Assembly: GCF_013185195.1 (NCBI RefSeq)
Contig: NZ_JAAZWC010000025.1
Coordinates: forward strand, 1-64,000
Reading direction: 5' to 3'
Origin: Saccharibacillus qingshengii
GTDB taxonomy: Bacteria > Bacillota > Bacilli > Paenibacillales > Paenibacillaceae
Length of the DNA stretch: 64,000 bases
A program made the position numbers and the translations under genes. The notes below the pieces were generated by a model. It had not been told where the DNA came from and ran no database searches. It was given only the letters and a program-made list of their open reading frames with translations. Shown here piece after piece: positions 19,770-28,994 of the stretch; position 1 is the first letter of the stretch, and each line of letters starts with the position of its first letter.

Positions 19770-19911
19770 AGAATCGACTCCTTGTATAATGAAATGCGTT
19801 TCCATTAATAAATATTTGAAGTAACTTTATTTACGTTACCGCTAAAATAAGGACTTGTAAAGCGAGCCTCGGCGTTCGCATCCAAGCCGAAGAAGGAAGG
19901 AATCCGATCCC

Positions 19912-20424
19912 ATGCCGGAAATCGACGATCACCTGGACACCGGACTGTCCGTTCTGTTTATCGGCTTCAATCCCAGCCTGCGTTCGGGGGAGACCGGGCA
20001 TCATTACGCGAATCCGCGCAACCGGTTCTGGCGGATTCTTGAAGACTCGGGCCTGACTCCAAGGCGCTATGGACCGGAAGAAGACGGCGAGCTGCTGAAG
20101 CTCGGTTATGGCTTCACGAATATCGTGGCCCGTCCGACGCGGGGGATCGACGACATCGGCCGTGAGGAATACCGGGAAGGCCGCGAGATCCTGCGCGCCA
20201 AGCTGACGACCTGTCTGCCGCAGGTCGCCTGTTACGTAGGCAAAGGCGTATATACCGAATTTACCGGCCGTAAACGGGCAGCCTGGGGCTTCCAGAAAGA
20301 GTCCGCCGTCGACGGAGTGATCGATTTTGTCGCGCCTTCGTCCAGCGGTCTTGTACGTATGCCGCTGAAGGAAATCGTGGAAATTTATACCGAGCTCCGG
20401 CTCTTTTTGGAAGAGGAAAGTTGA
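19912..20424 (+). CDS. mug: Mismatch-specific DNA glycosylase (Mug/TDG family)
   Basis: A base-excision repair enzyme of 170 residues that removes uracil or thymine opposite guanine. The catalytic strand reads FIGFNPSLRSGETGHHYANP, the motif A of Mug/TDG enzymes, with Asn of GFNPS positioning the water. Later, FTNIVARPTRGIDDI and the C-terminal PSSSGLVRMPLKEIV match the motif B region that wedges into DNA. It appears to be a single gene with its own ribosome binding site. Nothing in the neighbourhood points to a partner; the next gene is a signalling protein 98 bases away. Confidence 0.9.
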   Translation: MPEIDDHLDTGLSVLFIGFNPSLRSGETGHHYANPRNRFWRILEDSGLTPRRYGPEEDGELLKLGYGFTNIVARPTRGIDDIGREEYREGREILRAKLTTCLPQVACYVGKGVYTEFTGRKRAAWGFQKESAVDGVIDFVAPSSSGLVRMPLKEIVEIYTELRLFLEEES

Positions 20425-20522
20425 TCGCGGGAACGAGCGGACAATTTTTTTGGCATTTTTCTCTCGGGAAAGCCGATTTCTGCCGATATACTCTCTAACT
20501 ATAAGTCGGAAAGGAGGAGCAT

Positions 20523-22967
20523 ATGGAAACCGTACAGGGCTCTTACAACTTGGGATTAGTGCTTGTCTCCTGCATCATTTCGGTTCTCGCCTCCTATTCG
20601 GCCCTGAATCTGTCGGGAAGAATTCATCTGGCCCACGGACGCCTGCGCGCTTTCTGGCTGGCCGGCGGAGCCGTATCGATGGGGATCGGCATCTGGTCTA
20701 TGCATTTCATCGGAATGCTTGCTTTGCAGCTGCCGATGCCGATGACCTACAATATCCCGTTGGTGATCGTATCCATGGTCGTGCCGATATTCGTATCCTT
20801 TATTGCGCTTTGGACCGTTACGCGAAGCAAGCTGACCCTGAAGTCGCTGCTGGTCGGCGGACTGCTGCTCGCTTCGGGCGTGGTCGATATGCATTATACG
20901 GGGATGGCCGCGATGGCGATGAAGATCAGCTACGATCCGAAACTCGTCACGTTGTCGGTACTCATCGCGATTACCGCTTCGATGGTGGCGCTGGCCCTTA
21001 TGCGCAGGCTCCGGGAAGAAGGCAGCCGTAACCTCTATAAATGGGCGAGCTCTTTGATTATGGGCGCGGCGATCGCCGGCATGCATTATACCGGAATGGC
21101 GGCGGCGCATTTTCACGTGCATGAGCACCCGGCTTCCGCGATCGGCAGCAACCGGGTCGACACGCATACCCTGGCGCTGATTATTGCGTTGAGCAGTCTG
21201 CTGCTGATTGTGGTCACCATCTACGGGGCATTTATCAACGGACGGCTGACTCAAAAAGACAAGATGATCCGCAGGCAGGAAAAATGGTACCGGGCGCTGT
21301 ATGAGAACAATGTCGACGGGATCATCACCATCAGCACCTCGGGCGAGATTATCGATCTCAACACGGCCGCGCTGGAAATGACCGGATCGAAAAGGGAAGA
21401 CTTCGTGGGTCACCCGGTCGCGGTGCTGCAGCGGTTTTTCGATCCGGACTCTTATCGCGAAGCGCAGATCCAGCATGGAGAAGCTTTTAGATCCAACGCG
21501 CTCGCGTACGAAACGCAGATTCTGCATCCGAACGGGCAGCCGATTCATCTGGGCGTCGTAAGCGTGCCGGTCAATCTCGACAACGAAATGACCGGCACCC
21601 ATATTATCGTCCGCGATATCAGCCAGCAGAAAAAAGCACAGGCGCAAATCGAGCATCTGGCCTATCACGACGAGCTGACGAATCTGCCCAACCGGCGGCA
21701 GTTCGATTCGATCGTACAGGAGAAGATCGACGGGCTGCAGGGAAACGGACGACTGGCTGTCATGGTGCTCGATATCGACCGATTCAAAATGATCAACGAT
21801 TCGCTCGGCCATGCTTACGGCGATGCGTTTCTGCAAAAAGTCGCGCAGCGGATCGAGGAAGTGATCGATACGGACAATGTTTCGCTGTCGCGGATGGGCG
21901 GGGACGAATTCGCCCTACTGGTTCATTCGTTCCCGTCGGTCGAGGAAGTGGCCCGCCTTGCGCAGCGGATCGTCTCGATTATCCAGATTCCCTATACGCT
22001 CAAAGACAACGACTTCTACGTCAGCGCAAGTATCGGGATCGCTTTGTATCCGGAGCATGGAGAGAGCCGGGAAGAGCTGATCAAGAATGCCGATTCCGCC
22101 ATGTATGAAGTCAAACGCGGCGGCAAAAACGGGCATCGGTTCTACTCGGCGGATCTCGACGAAGAACTGCTGTTCAAGATCGAGATCGAAGCCGATCTGC
22201 GCAAAGCGATCGAACGCGGCGAGCTGGAAGTCTACTACCAGCCGCAGTACCGGATGCCCGACCGCGAGCTGATCGGCATGGAAGCGCTGCTGCGCTGGCA
22301 CCATCCGGTGCGCGGCATGATTCCGCCGGGCAGATTCGTGCCGATTGCGGAAGAAACGGGACTGATTATGGATATCGGCCGCTGGGTACTCAGAGAAGCC
22401 TGCCGGCAGGCCAAATCCTGGCACGACGAAGGCCAAACGAAGGTCCCGGTCTCGGTCAATTTGTCCACGCAGCAGTTTCACCAGCCCGATCTCGAATTCG
22501 AAGTCGAACGCATACTGGTGGAGACCGGTCTCGAAGCGAAATACCTGGAACTTGAAATTACGGAAAGTATGATGATGGACGCTGCGGCTTCGATCGAGAT
22601 TATGAACCGTCTGAGCCGCCTGGGGATCCGTCTGAGTCTCGACGACTTCGGTACCGGTTACAGCTCGCTCAGTTATTTGAGTACGCTGCCGATCAGCCGA
22701 CTCAAAATCGATCGTTCTTTCGTCATGAAGCTGGAAGAAAGCGGAAGCGAACGGGCGATCGTCACGACGATCATTGCCATGGCCTACAGCCTGGGAATGG
22801 ACGTGATTGCCGAAGGGATCGAGACCGAAGGCCAGCTGGCGATTCTGACCGGGCAGCAGTGTCTGGAGTTTCAGGGCTACTACTTCAGCCGCCCCGTCCC
22901 ACCCTCCGCCTTGTTCGCAGCCCCACCCGACGAAGACGAAGAACAATCAACAGAACGCGGAGCCTAA
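20523..22967 (+). CDS. MHYT-PAS-GGDEF-EAL cyclic-di-GMP signalling protein
   Basis: A membrane protein of 814 residues. The N-terminal seven-helix MHYT sensor (about 1-245) has three copies of the motif, MHFIGM, MHYTGMAAM and MHYTGMAAAH, proposed to bind copper and sense a gas. A PAS domain (about 255-375) leads into a GGDEF domain with intact RMGGDEFALL and then an EAL domain with GMEALLRW, NLSTQQF, ELEITES and LDDFGTGYSSLSYL. Both catalytic motifs are intact, so it could make and destroy c-di-GMP. The start follows AAAGGAGGAG. Its stop codon lies inside the loop of its own terminator. YkoW-like proteins of Bacillus share this order. Confidence 0.94.
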   Translation: METVQGSYNLGLVLVSCIISVLASYSALNLSGRIHLAHGRLRAFWLAGGAVSMGIGIWSMHFIGMLALQLPMPMTYNIPLVIVSMVVPIFVSFIALWTVTRSKLTLKSLLVGGLLLASGVVDMHYTGMAAMAMKISYDPKLVTLSVLIAITASMVALALMRRLREEGSRNLYKWASSLIMGAAIAGMHYTGMAAAHFHVHEHPASAIGSNRVDTHTLALIIALSSLLLIVVTIYGAFINGRLTQKDKMIRRQEKWYRALYENNVDGIITISTSGEIIDLNTAALEMTGSKREDFVGHPVAVLQRFFDPDSYREAQIQHGEAFRSNALAYETQILHPNGQPIHLGVVSVPVNLDNEMTGTHIIVRDISQQKKAQAQIEHLAYHDELTNLPNRRQFDSIVQEKIDGLQGNGRLAVMVLDIDRFKMINDSLGHAYGDAFLQKVAQRIEEVIDTDNVSLSRMGGDEFALLVHSFPSVEEVARLAQRIVSIIQIPYTLKDNDFYVSASIGIALYPEHGESREELIKNADSAMYEVKRGGKNGHRFYSADLDEELLFKIEIEADLRKAIERGELEVYYQPQYRMPDRELIGMEALLRWHHPVRGMIPPGRFVPIAEETGLIMDIGRWVLREACRQAKSWHDEGQTKVPVSVNLSTQQFHQPDLEFEVERILVETGLEAKYLELEITESMMMDAAASIEIMNRLSRLGIRLSLDDFGTGYSSLSYLSTLPISRLKIDRSFVMKLEESGSERAIVTTIIAMAYSLGMDVIAEGIETEGQLAILTGQQCLEFQGYYFSRPVPPSALFAAPPDEDEEQSTERGA

Positions 22968-22982
22968 GGGCTCCGCGTTTTG
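22954..22982 (+). terminator. Terminator overlapping the end of the GGDEF-EAL gene
   Basis: AACGCGGAGCC pairs with GGCTCCGCGTT around a short loop, followed by T-rich sequence. The last codons of the gene form the left arm, and the TAA stop is in the loop. Confidence 0.8.
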
Positions 22983-23096
22983 TTGGTTTAAGGGTAAAAA
23001 GTCCCGGGAAGATTGGAGGGTTCCGCTTCGCTTTGTCATTTTGCCGGAATTCTTAAATTTTTGACATTTGTCGTAACCGGATGCGGACAGACAAAC

Positions 23097-23146
23097 AAAA
23101 GAGACCCAAGTTCCAACGACAAGGTTGGAAATCAGGTCTCTTTTTC
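23097..23146. terminator. Bidirectional terminator before the 101-residue gene
   Basis: GAGACC (23101-23106) pairs with GGTCTC (23135-23140), enclosing TTCCAAC/GTTGGAA. A and T runs lie on the two sides. It lies just past the stop of the minus-strand gene at 23179. Confidence 0.75.
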
Positions 23147-23178
23147 CGGTAAACGACAGGGAAGCCTGTGGATACTAA

Positions 23179-23484
23179 TCAGCCTTTGATCCCGTCTTTA
23201 TAATGCTTGCTCCAGTGCTTGTCTCCGGTATGAAGAGCGTCTTGTACGGTTTTTTCCAACGTTTGCAGCAGTTCGGCTTTGATCTGCGAGACTGTATCGA
23301 AATAGACGCGTTCTTCGTTTCCGTTGACCCGGTCTCCGTAAATGGCCAGGGCGGCGTTGTCGCAGCGGTGTTTCTCTACGAGTTGGTCGATCGACTGAAA
23401 AGCATGCTCCACATAGTACGAAATACCCTTATGTTCGGACGGCAGCAGTTCTCTCAGTTCTTGAACACGGTTTTGCATTGGCAT
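23179..23484 (-). CDS. Conserved-looking small cytosolic protein, unknown
   Basis: 101 residues, hydrophilic, mostly predicted helical, without signal peptide or membrane segment. It has His, Glu and Lys-rich helices (ELLPSEHKGISYYVEHAFQ) and ends KHYKDGIKG. A good ribosome binding site, AGAGGTGA, stands six bases before the ATG, and a terminator follows, so the gene is real. I do not recognise the family. It stands alone between the GGDEF-EAL gene and a long AT-rich gap. Confidence 0.7.
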   Translation of the reverse strand: MPMQNRVQELRELLPSEHKGISYYVEHAFQSIDQLVEKHRCDNAALAIYGDRVNGNEERVYFDTVSQIKAELLQTLEKTVQDALHTGDKHWSKHYKDGIKG

Positions 23485-23989
23485 GTTAAGTCACCTCTTT
23501 ATGAATGTAAATTTACAATATCACATTTTCACAAAATGTTCATTAATTTTTCCTTAAATCTTTTTTTACATATGAATTTAAGGTTGAAAAAGAATGAAAG
23601 CAAGGAAAATGCGGGTTTGCGTACTTGGGCTCTAAGCGGCGGGTGACCTTCGTTTTCGTTTTATCAAGTGTCTAACTTGTGTCTACTAGATATTTCGGAA
23701 CATTCTTTTCAATCGTGAATAGGAAATTACAATGCTCGCTCGATAAATAGGTAGGACTATTCGACTATTTATGGTTCTGACGAAAAATCGCGAAAATTCT
23801 AATAATCTGTAACTTTTTTTAACCGCGGTGTAAAGACATCTTTTCTCTCCTATCCCTATACTGAAAGACAGGAGTTGGAACCGGGCTTAAGCAGGGCAGT
23901 ACCCGTATGAAAATTCCGTAGTATCCGGAGCGGCGGCTGTCGACAGACAGGATCGGACCGTCCCACCGGAAAAAACGGAGGTAGTCGAG
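23485..23989. other. Intergenic region, promoter side of two divergent genes
   Basis: 505 bases without a gene. The part near 23500-23600 is AT-rich and should hold the promoter of the 101-residue gene. The last 120 bases before the deacetylase are GC-rich and look able to fold, but no known riboswitch class was recognised. Confidence 0.45.
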
Positions 23990-25147
23990 ATGAAAAAGTT
24001 CGATTGGCGGAATGTATGGAAAAAAGGAAGCTTGGTCGCCCTGATCGCCGTGCTGCTGCTGACAGCGGCGCAGCGGACGGAAGCGGCCGGCGCAAAACAG
24101 GTTCCGCTCGGGTACAACGACGAGCTGACCGGGATCAAGGCGGAGATCAACGGAGGTTCCTTGTATGTGCCTCTGCGCGAGACTTCACAGCAGCTGCACC
24201 TCAAGGTAGGCGGAACGACAGAGAAAATCGTCTTGGAGGGCAGCAAGCACAGCATTGTGATCGTTCCGGGCAAGCAGCAGGCGATCAGCGGATCCAAGAC
24301 CGTTGCGCTCAAGACCTATGTCAGTGCGGGGCGCACGATGATTCCGATTTCCCTGCTCAAAGGAACGTTCAACTTCGGAATTGCTTACGATTCCAGCGTG
24401 CCGCTGGTGCGGATCACGAGCGGCAAACAGCTGCTCAGCCTGCAGAGTTTCGTCGATCGGAACCGGGCGGTACTGAAAGGCGAAGACCGCGGCAAGACGG
24501 AAGAGAAGCCTCAGACCGTCAAACCGGTCTCCGCGAAGCCGATCTATCTAACCTTTGACGACGGCCCGACCGCCCATACGAACGAACTGCTCGATATCCT
24601 GCAGAAGTATGAAGCCAAAGGTACCTTTTTCATGCTCGGACCGAATATCGCGTCTTATCCGAAATCCGTCAAACGTCTGGTCGATTCCGGCAATTCGGCG
24701 GGGCTGCACGGCATGACGCATGTCAAAGACAAGTTTTACGCGTCCCCGGCATCCGCCCTGGCGGAAATGAAGCAGGATAACGAGATGCTGTACAAAGCGG
24801 TAGGCGTCAAAACGACGCTGATTCGTACCCCTTACGGCAGCAAACCTTATTTCAAGCAGGCTTACCGCGATAAGGTGCTGTCTTCGGGTTTCCGCTTGTG
24901 GGACTGGAACGTCGATTCCGAGGACTGGAAATACCAGACGGATCACGCCAAAGTCGTACGCAGCATTCTCGACCAGATCGATACGCTTGAACAGCAGGGC
25001 ACCGTCCCTGTCGTCTTGATGCACGATCAGAAGGCGACGCTCAAAGTTCTGCCCGAAGTCCTAAAAACGCTGAAGAGCGAAGGGTTTACGTTCGAAGTCA
25101 TCGGGCAGAACACGACTCCTGTGAATTTTTGGCACGACAAACGGTAA
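23990..25147 (+). CDS. Secreted polysaccharide deacetylase with copper-amine-oxidase-like N-terminal domain
   Basis: An exported enzyme of 385 residues. A signal or anchor segment (about 13-30) is followed by a copper amine oxidase N-like domain (about 35-150; SLYVPLRETSQQL, KTYVSAGRTMIPISLLKG), a wall-associated module common in Paenibacillaceae. The NodB deacetylase domain (about 185-375) has the metal motif TFDDGP, the second motif LHGMTH with two His, RTPYGSKP, the DWNVDSEDW motif and LMHDQ with the catalytic His. Likely substrate is peptidoglycan or chitin-like N-acetylglucosamine. The gene stands alone and ends at a hairpin pair around a folded repeat. Confidence 0.92.
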   Translation: MKKFDWRNVWKKGSLVALIAVLLLTAAQRTEAAGAKQVPLGYNDELTGIKAEINGGSLYVPLRETSQQLHLKVGGTTEKIVLEGSKHSIVIVPGKQQAISGSKTVALKTYVSAGRTMIPISLLKGTFNFGIAYDSSVPLVRITSGKQLLSLQSFVDRNRAVLKGEDRGKTEEKPQTVKPVSAKPIYLTFDDGPTAHTNELLDILQKYEAKGTFFMLGPNIASYPKSVKRLVDSGNSAGLHGMTHVKDKFYASPASALAEMKQDNEMLYKAVGVKTTLIRTPYGSKPYFKQAYRDKVLSSGFRLWDWNVDSEDWKYQTDHAKVVRSILDQIDTLEQQGTVPVVLMHDQKATLKVLPEVLKTLKSEGFTFEVIGQNTTPVNFWHDKR

Positions 25148-25163
25148 AATGGAAAAGATCCAA

Positions 25164-25188
25164 AGACTCTTTCCTCGGGAAAAGAGTC
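25164..25188 (+). terminator. Hairpin 1, left of the repeat after the deacetylase gene
   Basis: GACTCTTT pairs with AAAGAGTC. It is not followed by a T run. The same hairpin sequence recurs on the far side of the palindromic repeat at 25391. Confidence 0.55.
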
Positions 25189-25193
25189 AACGT

Positions 25194-25383
25194 GTCGAGA
25201 AAGTCTGATTCTGAGAGAAGCGAGGAGGCGGAGGGAGAAATTCAGTGTAGGAACGATAGTGTTTGCCTTTGAAATCGGGAAAATTCCGCTAAATTCCAAT
25301 CCTTTTTCCCGATTTCAACATGCGACCGGAACGAATTTCTCCCGCAGCTGACGAGCTTCTACAACGAATAGGACTTTCTCGAC
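25194..25383. repeat. Dispersed nested-palindrome repeat, full copy A
   Basis: A 190-bp element with three tiers of inverted repeats. Outer: GTCGAGAAAGTC (25194-25205) with GACTTTCTCGAC (25372-25383). Middle: GGGAGAAATTC (25233-25243) with GAATTTCTCCC (25333-25343). Inner: GAAATCGGGAAAA (25271-25283) with TTTTCCCGATTTC (25304-25316). The same order is seen at 43065-43328. It encodes no protein. It could be a miniature mobile element, a folded RNA, or both. Confidence 0.85.
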
Positions 25384-25390
25384 AGCCTGA

Positions 25391-25420
25391 CTCTTTCCTT
25401 GGGGAAAGAGTCTTTTTCTT
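25391..25420 (+). terminator. Terminator, right of repeat copy A
   Basis: GACTCTTT pairs with AAAGAGTC and is followed by TTTTTCTTTT. The hairpin is almost the same sequence as that at 25164, so the two hairpins bracket the repeat. Confidence 0.8.
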
Positions 25421-25591
25421 TTGCTTAAAGGGTTCAATATGCCTGTTCAATGTGGGATAATCGACTCAGGTTAAGCAGGTACGTATGGGAAAACCGACTC
25501 TGGGTATGCAAGGGGCATGCCGGAAAGGATCATGGATCAAATCGCAACCTTAGAATGTGAAAACGGAATCGAAAAGGTGGGGACCGCGCAG

Positions 25592-26863
25592 ATGAAACTG
25601 AATTTGGGGAAAAAGATGGTGGCCGGATTTATCGCTATTTCCGGGGTGACTTATGCAACAAGCGCGTTTTTTATTTTCTTCTTGAAACCTTATATTGCCG
25701 ACTCGATGGCCGATTGGCTGTATATGACGATTATTCTGCTGCTGGGAGTTCTCTGGAGCGGCATTCTCGGCTGGTTTGTCTCCAGACTTCTGACGAGGCC
25801 TATTGTACGGCTGGCGAATACCGCGCGCGAAGTATCGGGCGGCAATCTCGCCGTAGAGGTGCCGGTGCGAAACGCGCAGGACGAGATTACCGTGCTGAAT
25901 GATGCTTTTCGTCAAATGGTGGGAAGTCTGCGCGATATGGTCGAAGATATTGCGTCGGGTGCGGGAGTCACGTCCGAAAATGTACGGATGATGAGCAGCG
26001 CGATCTCCGAAGCGGCCGAGCAGATCGAAGAGATCTCCGGAGGGGTCGACCGGATTCACGAAGGCGTCGAACGGCAGCAGCATGCCACCGAGAATTCCCG
26101 CCGCAACGCCGACGAGATGCTTGAAGCGTTCCGCGGGATGCAGGGCAGCTCGGAAGAGATGATCGGATTGTCCGGCAGCATGGAAGGTTCCGTTCGTTCG
26201 ACCCGCGATATCTTCCTGGCTTTGCGCGAAGGGATCGGCGAGCTGGCCGAGTCGAGTGTCCGTTCGCAGGAAATGGTAGGCAGGTTGGAACGCGAGGCCG
26301 CGGATATCGAGATTATCAACCGCTCGATCCGGGATATTGCCGAGCAGACGCATCTGCTGGCTTTGAACGCCTCGATCGAAGCGGCACGGGCCGGCGAACA
26401 CGGAACGGGCTTCGCCGTCGTCGCCCAGGAAATTCGCAAGCTGTCCGAACAAAGCGCCGATTCGGTCGGACAGATCGGCGAGCGGATCCAGCGGATTCAG
26501 GACCAGGTTCGCGATACGGTGCTGCTGATCCAGCAGCAGAGCGAGCGGGTCTCGCAGGAGTCCGGACATACCGGAGCGGTGGAAGAACAGCTCGTAGGCC
26601 TGGAAGGAGCGGTATACGGGATGGTCGATGCCGTCCGCAGTATCGAACTCATGATTTCGCAGCAGACCGGCCGCGTCGACCAGGCGCACCGGCATGCGGG
26701 CGAGATCAGCGAGCGTGCCGTCTTGTTCGCCGAAGAAGCCAAACGGATCGCCAGTTCGATCCATGAAGAAACGGCGATTATGGAAGAACTCTCGACGTCT
26801 TCGGAAGAACTGAACCGGATGACTGGCAGACTGCTGGACAAGACGACGGCTTTCCGGATGTAA
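25592..26863 (+). CDS. Methyl-accepting chemotaxis protein
   Basis: A membrane chemoreceptor of about 423 residues (448 from an upstream in-frame start at 25517). Two membrane segments ([18 protein letters not shown] and [19 protein letters not shown]) are separated by only a short loop, so it has almost no extracellular sensor. A HAMP domain ([19 protein letters not shown]) and a signalling domain with the conserved hairpin tip follow, including [20 protein letters not shown]-like sequence seen here as [20 protein letters not shown]. The start at 25592 is chosen because the next residues are the basic edge of the first membrane segment. It probably senses energy state or an intracellular signal. 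Confidence 0.9.
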   Translation: MKLNLGKKMVAGFIAISGVTYATSAFFIFFLKPYIADSMADWLYMTIILLLGVLWSGILGWFVSRLLTRPIVRLANTAREVSGGNLAVEVPVRNAQDEITVLNDAFRQMVGSLRDMVEDIASGAGVTSENVRMMSSAISEAAEQIEEISGGVDRIHEGVERQQHATENSRRNADEMLEAFRGMQGSSEEMIGLSGSMEGSVRSTRDIFLALREGIGELAESSVRSQEMVGRLEREAADIEIINRSIRDIAEQTHLLALNASIEAARAGEHGTGFAVVAQEIRKLSEQSADSVGQIGERIQRIQDQVRDTVLLIQQQSERVSQESGHTGAVEEQLVGLEGAVYGMVDAVRSIELMISQQTGRVDQAHRHAGEISERAVLFAEEAKRIASSIHEETAIMEELSTSSEELNRMTGRLLDKTTAFRM

Positions 26864-26877
26864 AAAGGTTTTTAACG

Positions 26878-26928
26878 CGAAAATCCCGCAGCGTAATCCG
26901 GAACTTCTCCGGTGCTGCGGGATTTTTG
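26878..26928. terminator. Bidirectional terminator between the chemoreceptor and AEC genes
   Basis: AAATCCCGCAGC pairs with GCTGCGGGATTT (26881-26892 with 26914-26925), with an inner CCGGA/TCCGG pairing, and T runs in both directions. The genes on either side converge. Confidence 0.85.
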
Positions 26929-26964
26929 CGTTTGCGGCGGTAAGGAAACGTAGGCGAATACCGG

Positions 26965-27885
26965 TTACAGTCCCTGCGCAATCGTAATCAGGGCGGTGAC
27001 CGTCGCGATATTGAGCAGCGTCGAGACCAGTACGGTCTGAGCGGCGAAATCGGGCTCATTGTCATATTCTTCGGCCAGAATCGACGAGTTCACGCCGGTC
27101 GGCATTCCCGATGCGATCAGCAGAGCCTGGGCGGGTACCCCTTCGATACCGAGCAGGAGAATAAGCAGATAGCCGATGACCGGAGCGATCATGAGCCGCA
27201 GAATCATGCTGAAGTAGATCGAGGAGCGTCCGAGCCGCAGCGGATATTTGACGATTTGCGCTCCCAACGTCAGCAGAGCGACCGCGACCATCGAATTCTG
27301 GATGTAGCCGAGCGGCTGCGTGACGAAATTCGGCAGGGGCACGGCGAGCGCATGAAAAGCAAATCCGAGTACGAGCGCATAAGGAACGGGCATTTTCAAA
27401 AAGCCGATAATGACGCTGCGGTAATTGCCGCTCAGTTTGGCTCCCTGAATCGAAAGGACGCCGTAAGTGAAAGTCAGCAGACTCTGGAACGACATGATGA
27501 GCGCCTGGATCGATGCGGCAAGCGGCGATGCGGCAAAAACCAGCTGATTGATCGGAAGTCCGTAATTGCCGGAATTGTCCAGCAGCACGCTGTTGGTAAA
27601 AGCGGCTTTCATTCCGCTGGAATACTTGAGAGACCGGGTAAGGGCAAAAGACAGCAGGTAGAGCACCCCGACATAGAGGCTGTAGAACAAGGCTACGCCG
27701 CCCAGCAGTTCGATCGAAATATTCGACCGGTACAAGCTCATGAACACGACGGCCGGCGTAATATAGTAGAAGTTGATCTTGGACAACGTATACAGATCGA
27801 GCCGAAACAGCCGCTGCATCACGGAACCGGCGGCGATCAAGACAAATACGGGCAGCACGACATCAAGCAGAATCCGGACAATCAT
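26965..27885 (-). CDS. AEC-family transporter
   Basis: An integral membrane carrier of 306 residues in the auxin efflux carrier superfamily. About ten hydrophobic segments span the length, in two similar halves. Segments typical of the family are VFVLIAAGSVMQRLF, LDNSGNYGLPINQLVF and the C-terminal ASGMPTGVNSSILAEEYD. Bacterial relatives move malate, malonate or other organic acids, or are uncharacterised. The gene is alone on its strand and faces the chemoreceptor gene across a shared terminator. The substrate cannot be inferred. Confidence 0.9.
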   Translation of the reverse strand: MIVRILLDVVLPVFVLIAAGSVMQRLFRLDLYTLSKINFYYITPAVVFMSLYRSNISIELLGGVALFYSLYVGVLYLLSFALTRSLKYSSGMKAAFTNSVLLDNSGNYGLPINQLVFAASPLAASIQALIMSFQSLLTFTYGVLSIQGAKLSGNYRSVIIGFLKMPVPYALVLGFAFHALAVPLPNFVTQPLGYIQNSMVAVALLTLGAQIVKYPLRLGRSSIYFSMILRLMIAPVIGYLLILLLGIEGVPAQALLIASGMPTGVNSSILAEEYDNEPDFAAQTVLVSTLLNIATVTALITIAQGL

Positions 27886-28092
27886 CGGGGCCTCAGCTTC
27901 TTTCGGTCGGGTTTTCGCCCTAAGGACGAGTCGTGTTTCATTATAGCATCAAAAATCGCCTAAGCTTCAACGATCCGGCCGATGCCGTCCGCGGGGCTGC
28001 GTATCTCTGTACAAGCGGCGCTTCTTTGCGGTAAAGTGGAAGAAGAAACGGCGCGCCGCAGCAGGCTGCGCGACCCGGGGAGGAGAACGAAG

Positions 28093-28554
28093 ATGACAGA
28101 AACGACAGAAACGGCCGAACGGGTCAGATTGTCGCAGTGGGATGCGATCGTATTGGAGAGTGTGCGTGCCCTTGGACTTACGGATGAAGAGATTTTGCAC
28201 CGGACGGCGGATGGGACGCTGCCCGAGCCCCAAGATGAAGCCATCTCGAGCTTCGAACCGCTTCGGGTGCTTCAGGCCGAACAGCCCGAACTATTCGGGC
28301 AGGCGGTCACCGCTGGTTACCGGATCAAATACAATACGCTTGGCGGCATAAACACCTGGATCCGAATCGTATTCGGACACACCCCGGAAGTCGAGCGCGG
28401 CGAAGGCATCGAAGGCGTGTCGGCCGAACTGACGCCGGAAGAGCGCGATCGTCTGGCTTCCGTACTCTCGATCGGCTGGACGATCGAACGTCAGGGCACG
28501 GAAGACCATTCCCCGGGAACGGCTTCGTATCGCGTTGTACCTGTCCGCTCCTAA
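28093..28554 (+). CDS. Unknown protein, 153 residues
   Basis: A hydrophilic cytosolic protein rich in Glu and Thr, with no signal peptide or membrane segment. The open frame extends upstream to 27982, but GGGGAGGAG lies just before the ATG at 28093, so that start is used. The middle portion contains YRIKYNTLGGINTWIRIVFG, which looks like a beta-rich core; the last part is ELTPEERDRLASVLSIGW. I do not recognise a family. It is transcribed away from the AEC gene and followed by a terminator near 28650. Confidence 0.7.
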   Translation: MTETTETAERVRLSQWDAIVLESVRALGLTDEEILHRTADGTLPEPQDEAISSFEPLRVLQAEQPELFGQAVTAGYRIKYNTLGGINTWIRIVFGHTPEVERGEGIEGVSAELTPEERDRLASVLSIGWTIERQGTEDHSPGTASYRVVPVRS

Positions 28555-28994
28555 CCGGTCTTTACCCTATCCGGAGCAGGGCAAGTCAAACTTGGATTGT
28601 CTTATCGATCCGCTCGGTGTCCCCAGAGGCTTCTGCTTGTTCCTGCAAAAGGAGCGGGCGGAAGCCTTTTTGTCCATGAAGATGAAGGCAGGACGGCGGA
28701 AAAGCTCCTTTTGCATTCAGGGTTTCAACGCTCGTTACGTTGTGCGCGATAGGCGGTAAACCTATTCAGGTGATTTTATACGTTAACGCGTTTATGCGAG
28801 TCGGGTTTTTGATACCCTGTACCCGGTTTGTTCCGTCTTTTCCCGGTTCTTTTTCCAAGGAATGAGTCTTCGGCAGGAGTTCCGTCTATAAAGGCTAAGT
28901 ATTGTCCGTATTGGGGTAATTATAGATTCGACCCTACATATTTATACATTTTGGATAGCCCAAATAAAAATATAGATTCAAAGGAGAGCTGGAG
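28555..28994. other. Intergenic region with one terminator
   Basis: 440 bases without a convincing gene. A hairpin terminator lies at 28627-28672. The right half becomes AT-rich toward the next gene and should hold its promoter. Nothing else was recognised. Confidence 0.5.
28627..28672 (+). terminator. Terminator after the 153-residue gene
   Basis: AGGCTTC pairs with GAAGCCT, with inner TCC/GGA pairing, followed by TTTTTG. Confidence 0.65.

Noticed and set aside
19821-19839. GTAAC-N9-GTTAC inverted repeat as an operator between mqnB and the glycosylase gene
   Set aside because: Short, imperfectly placed, and no regulator or second site supports it.
23860-23989. Riboswitch (c-di-GMP or c-di-AMP class) before the deacetylase gene
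   Set aside because: The bases can fold, but the conserved cores of those classes are not present.
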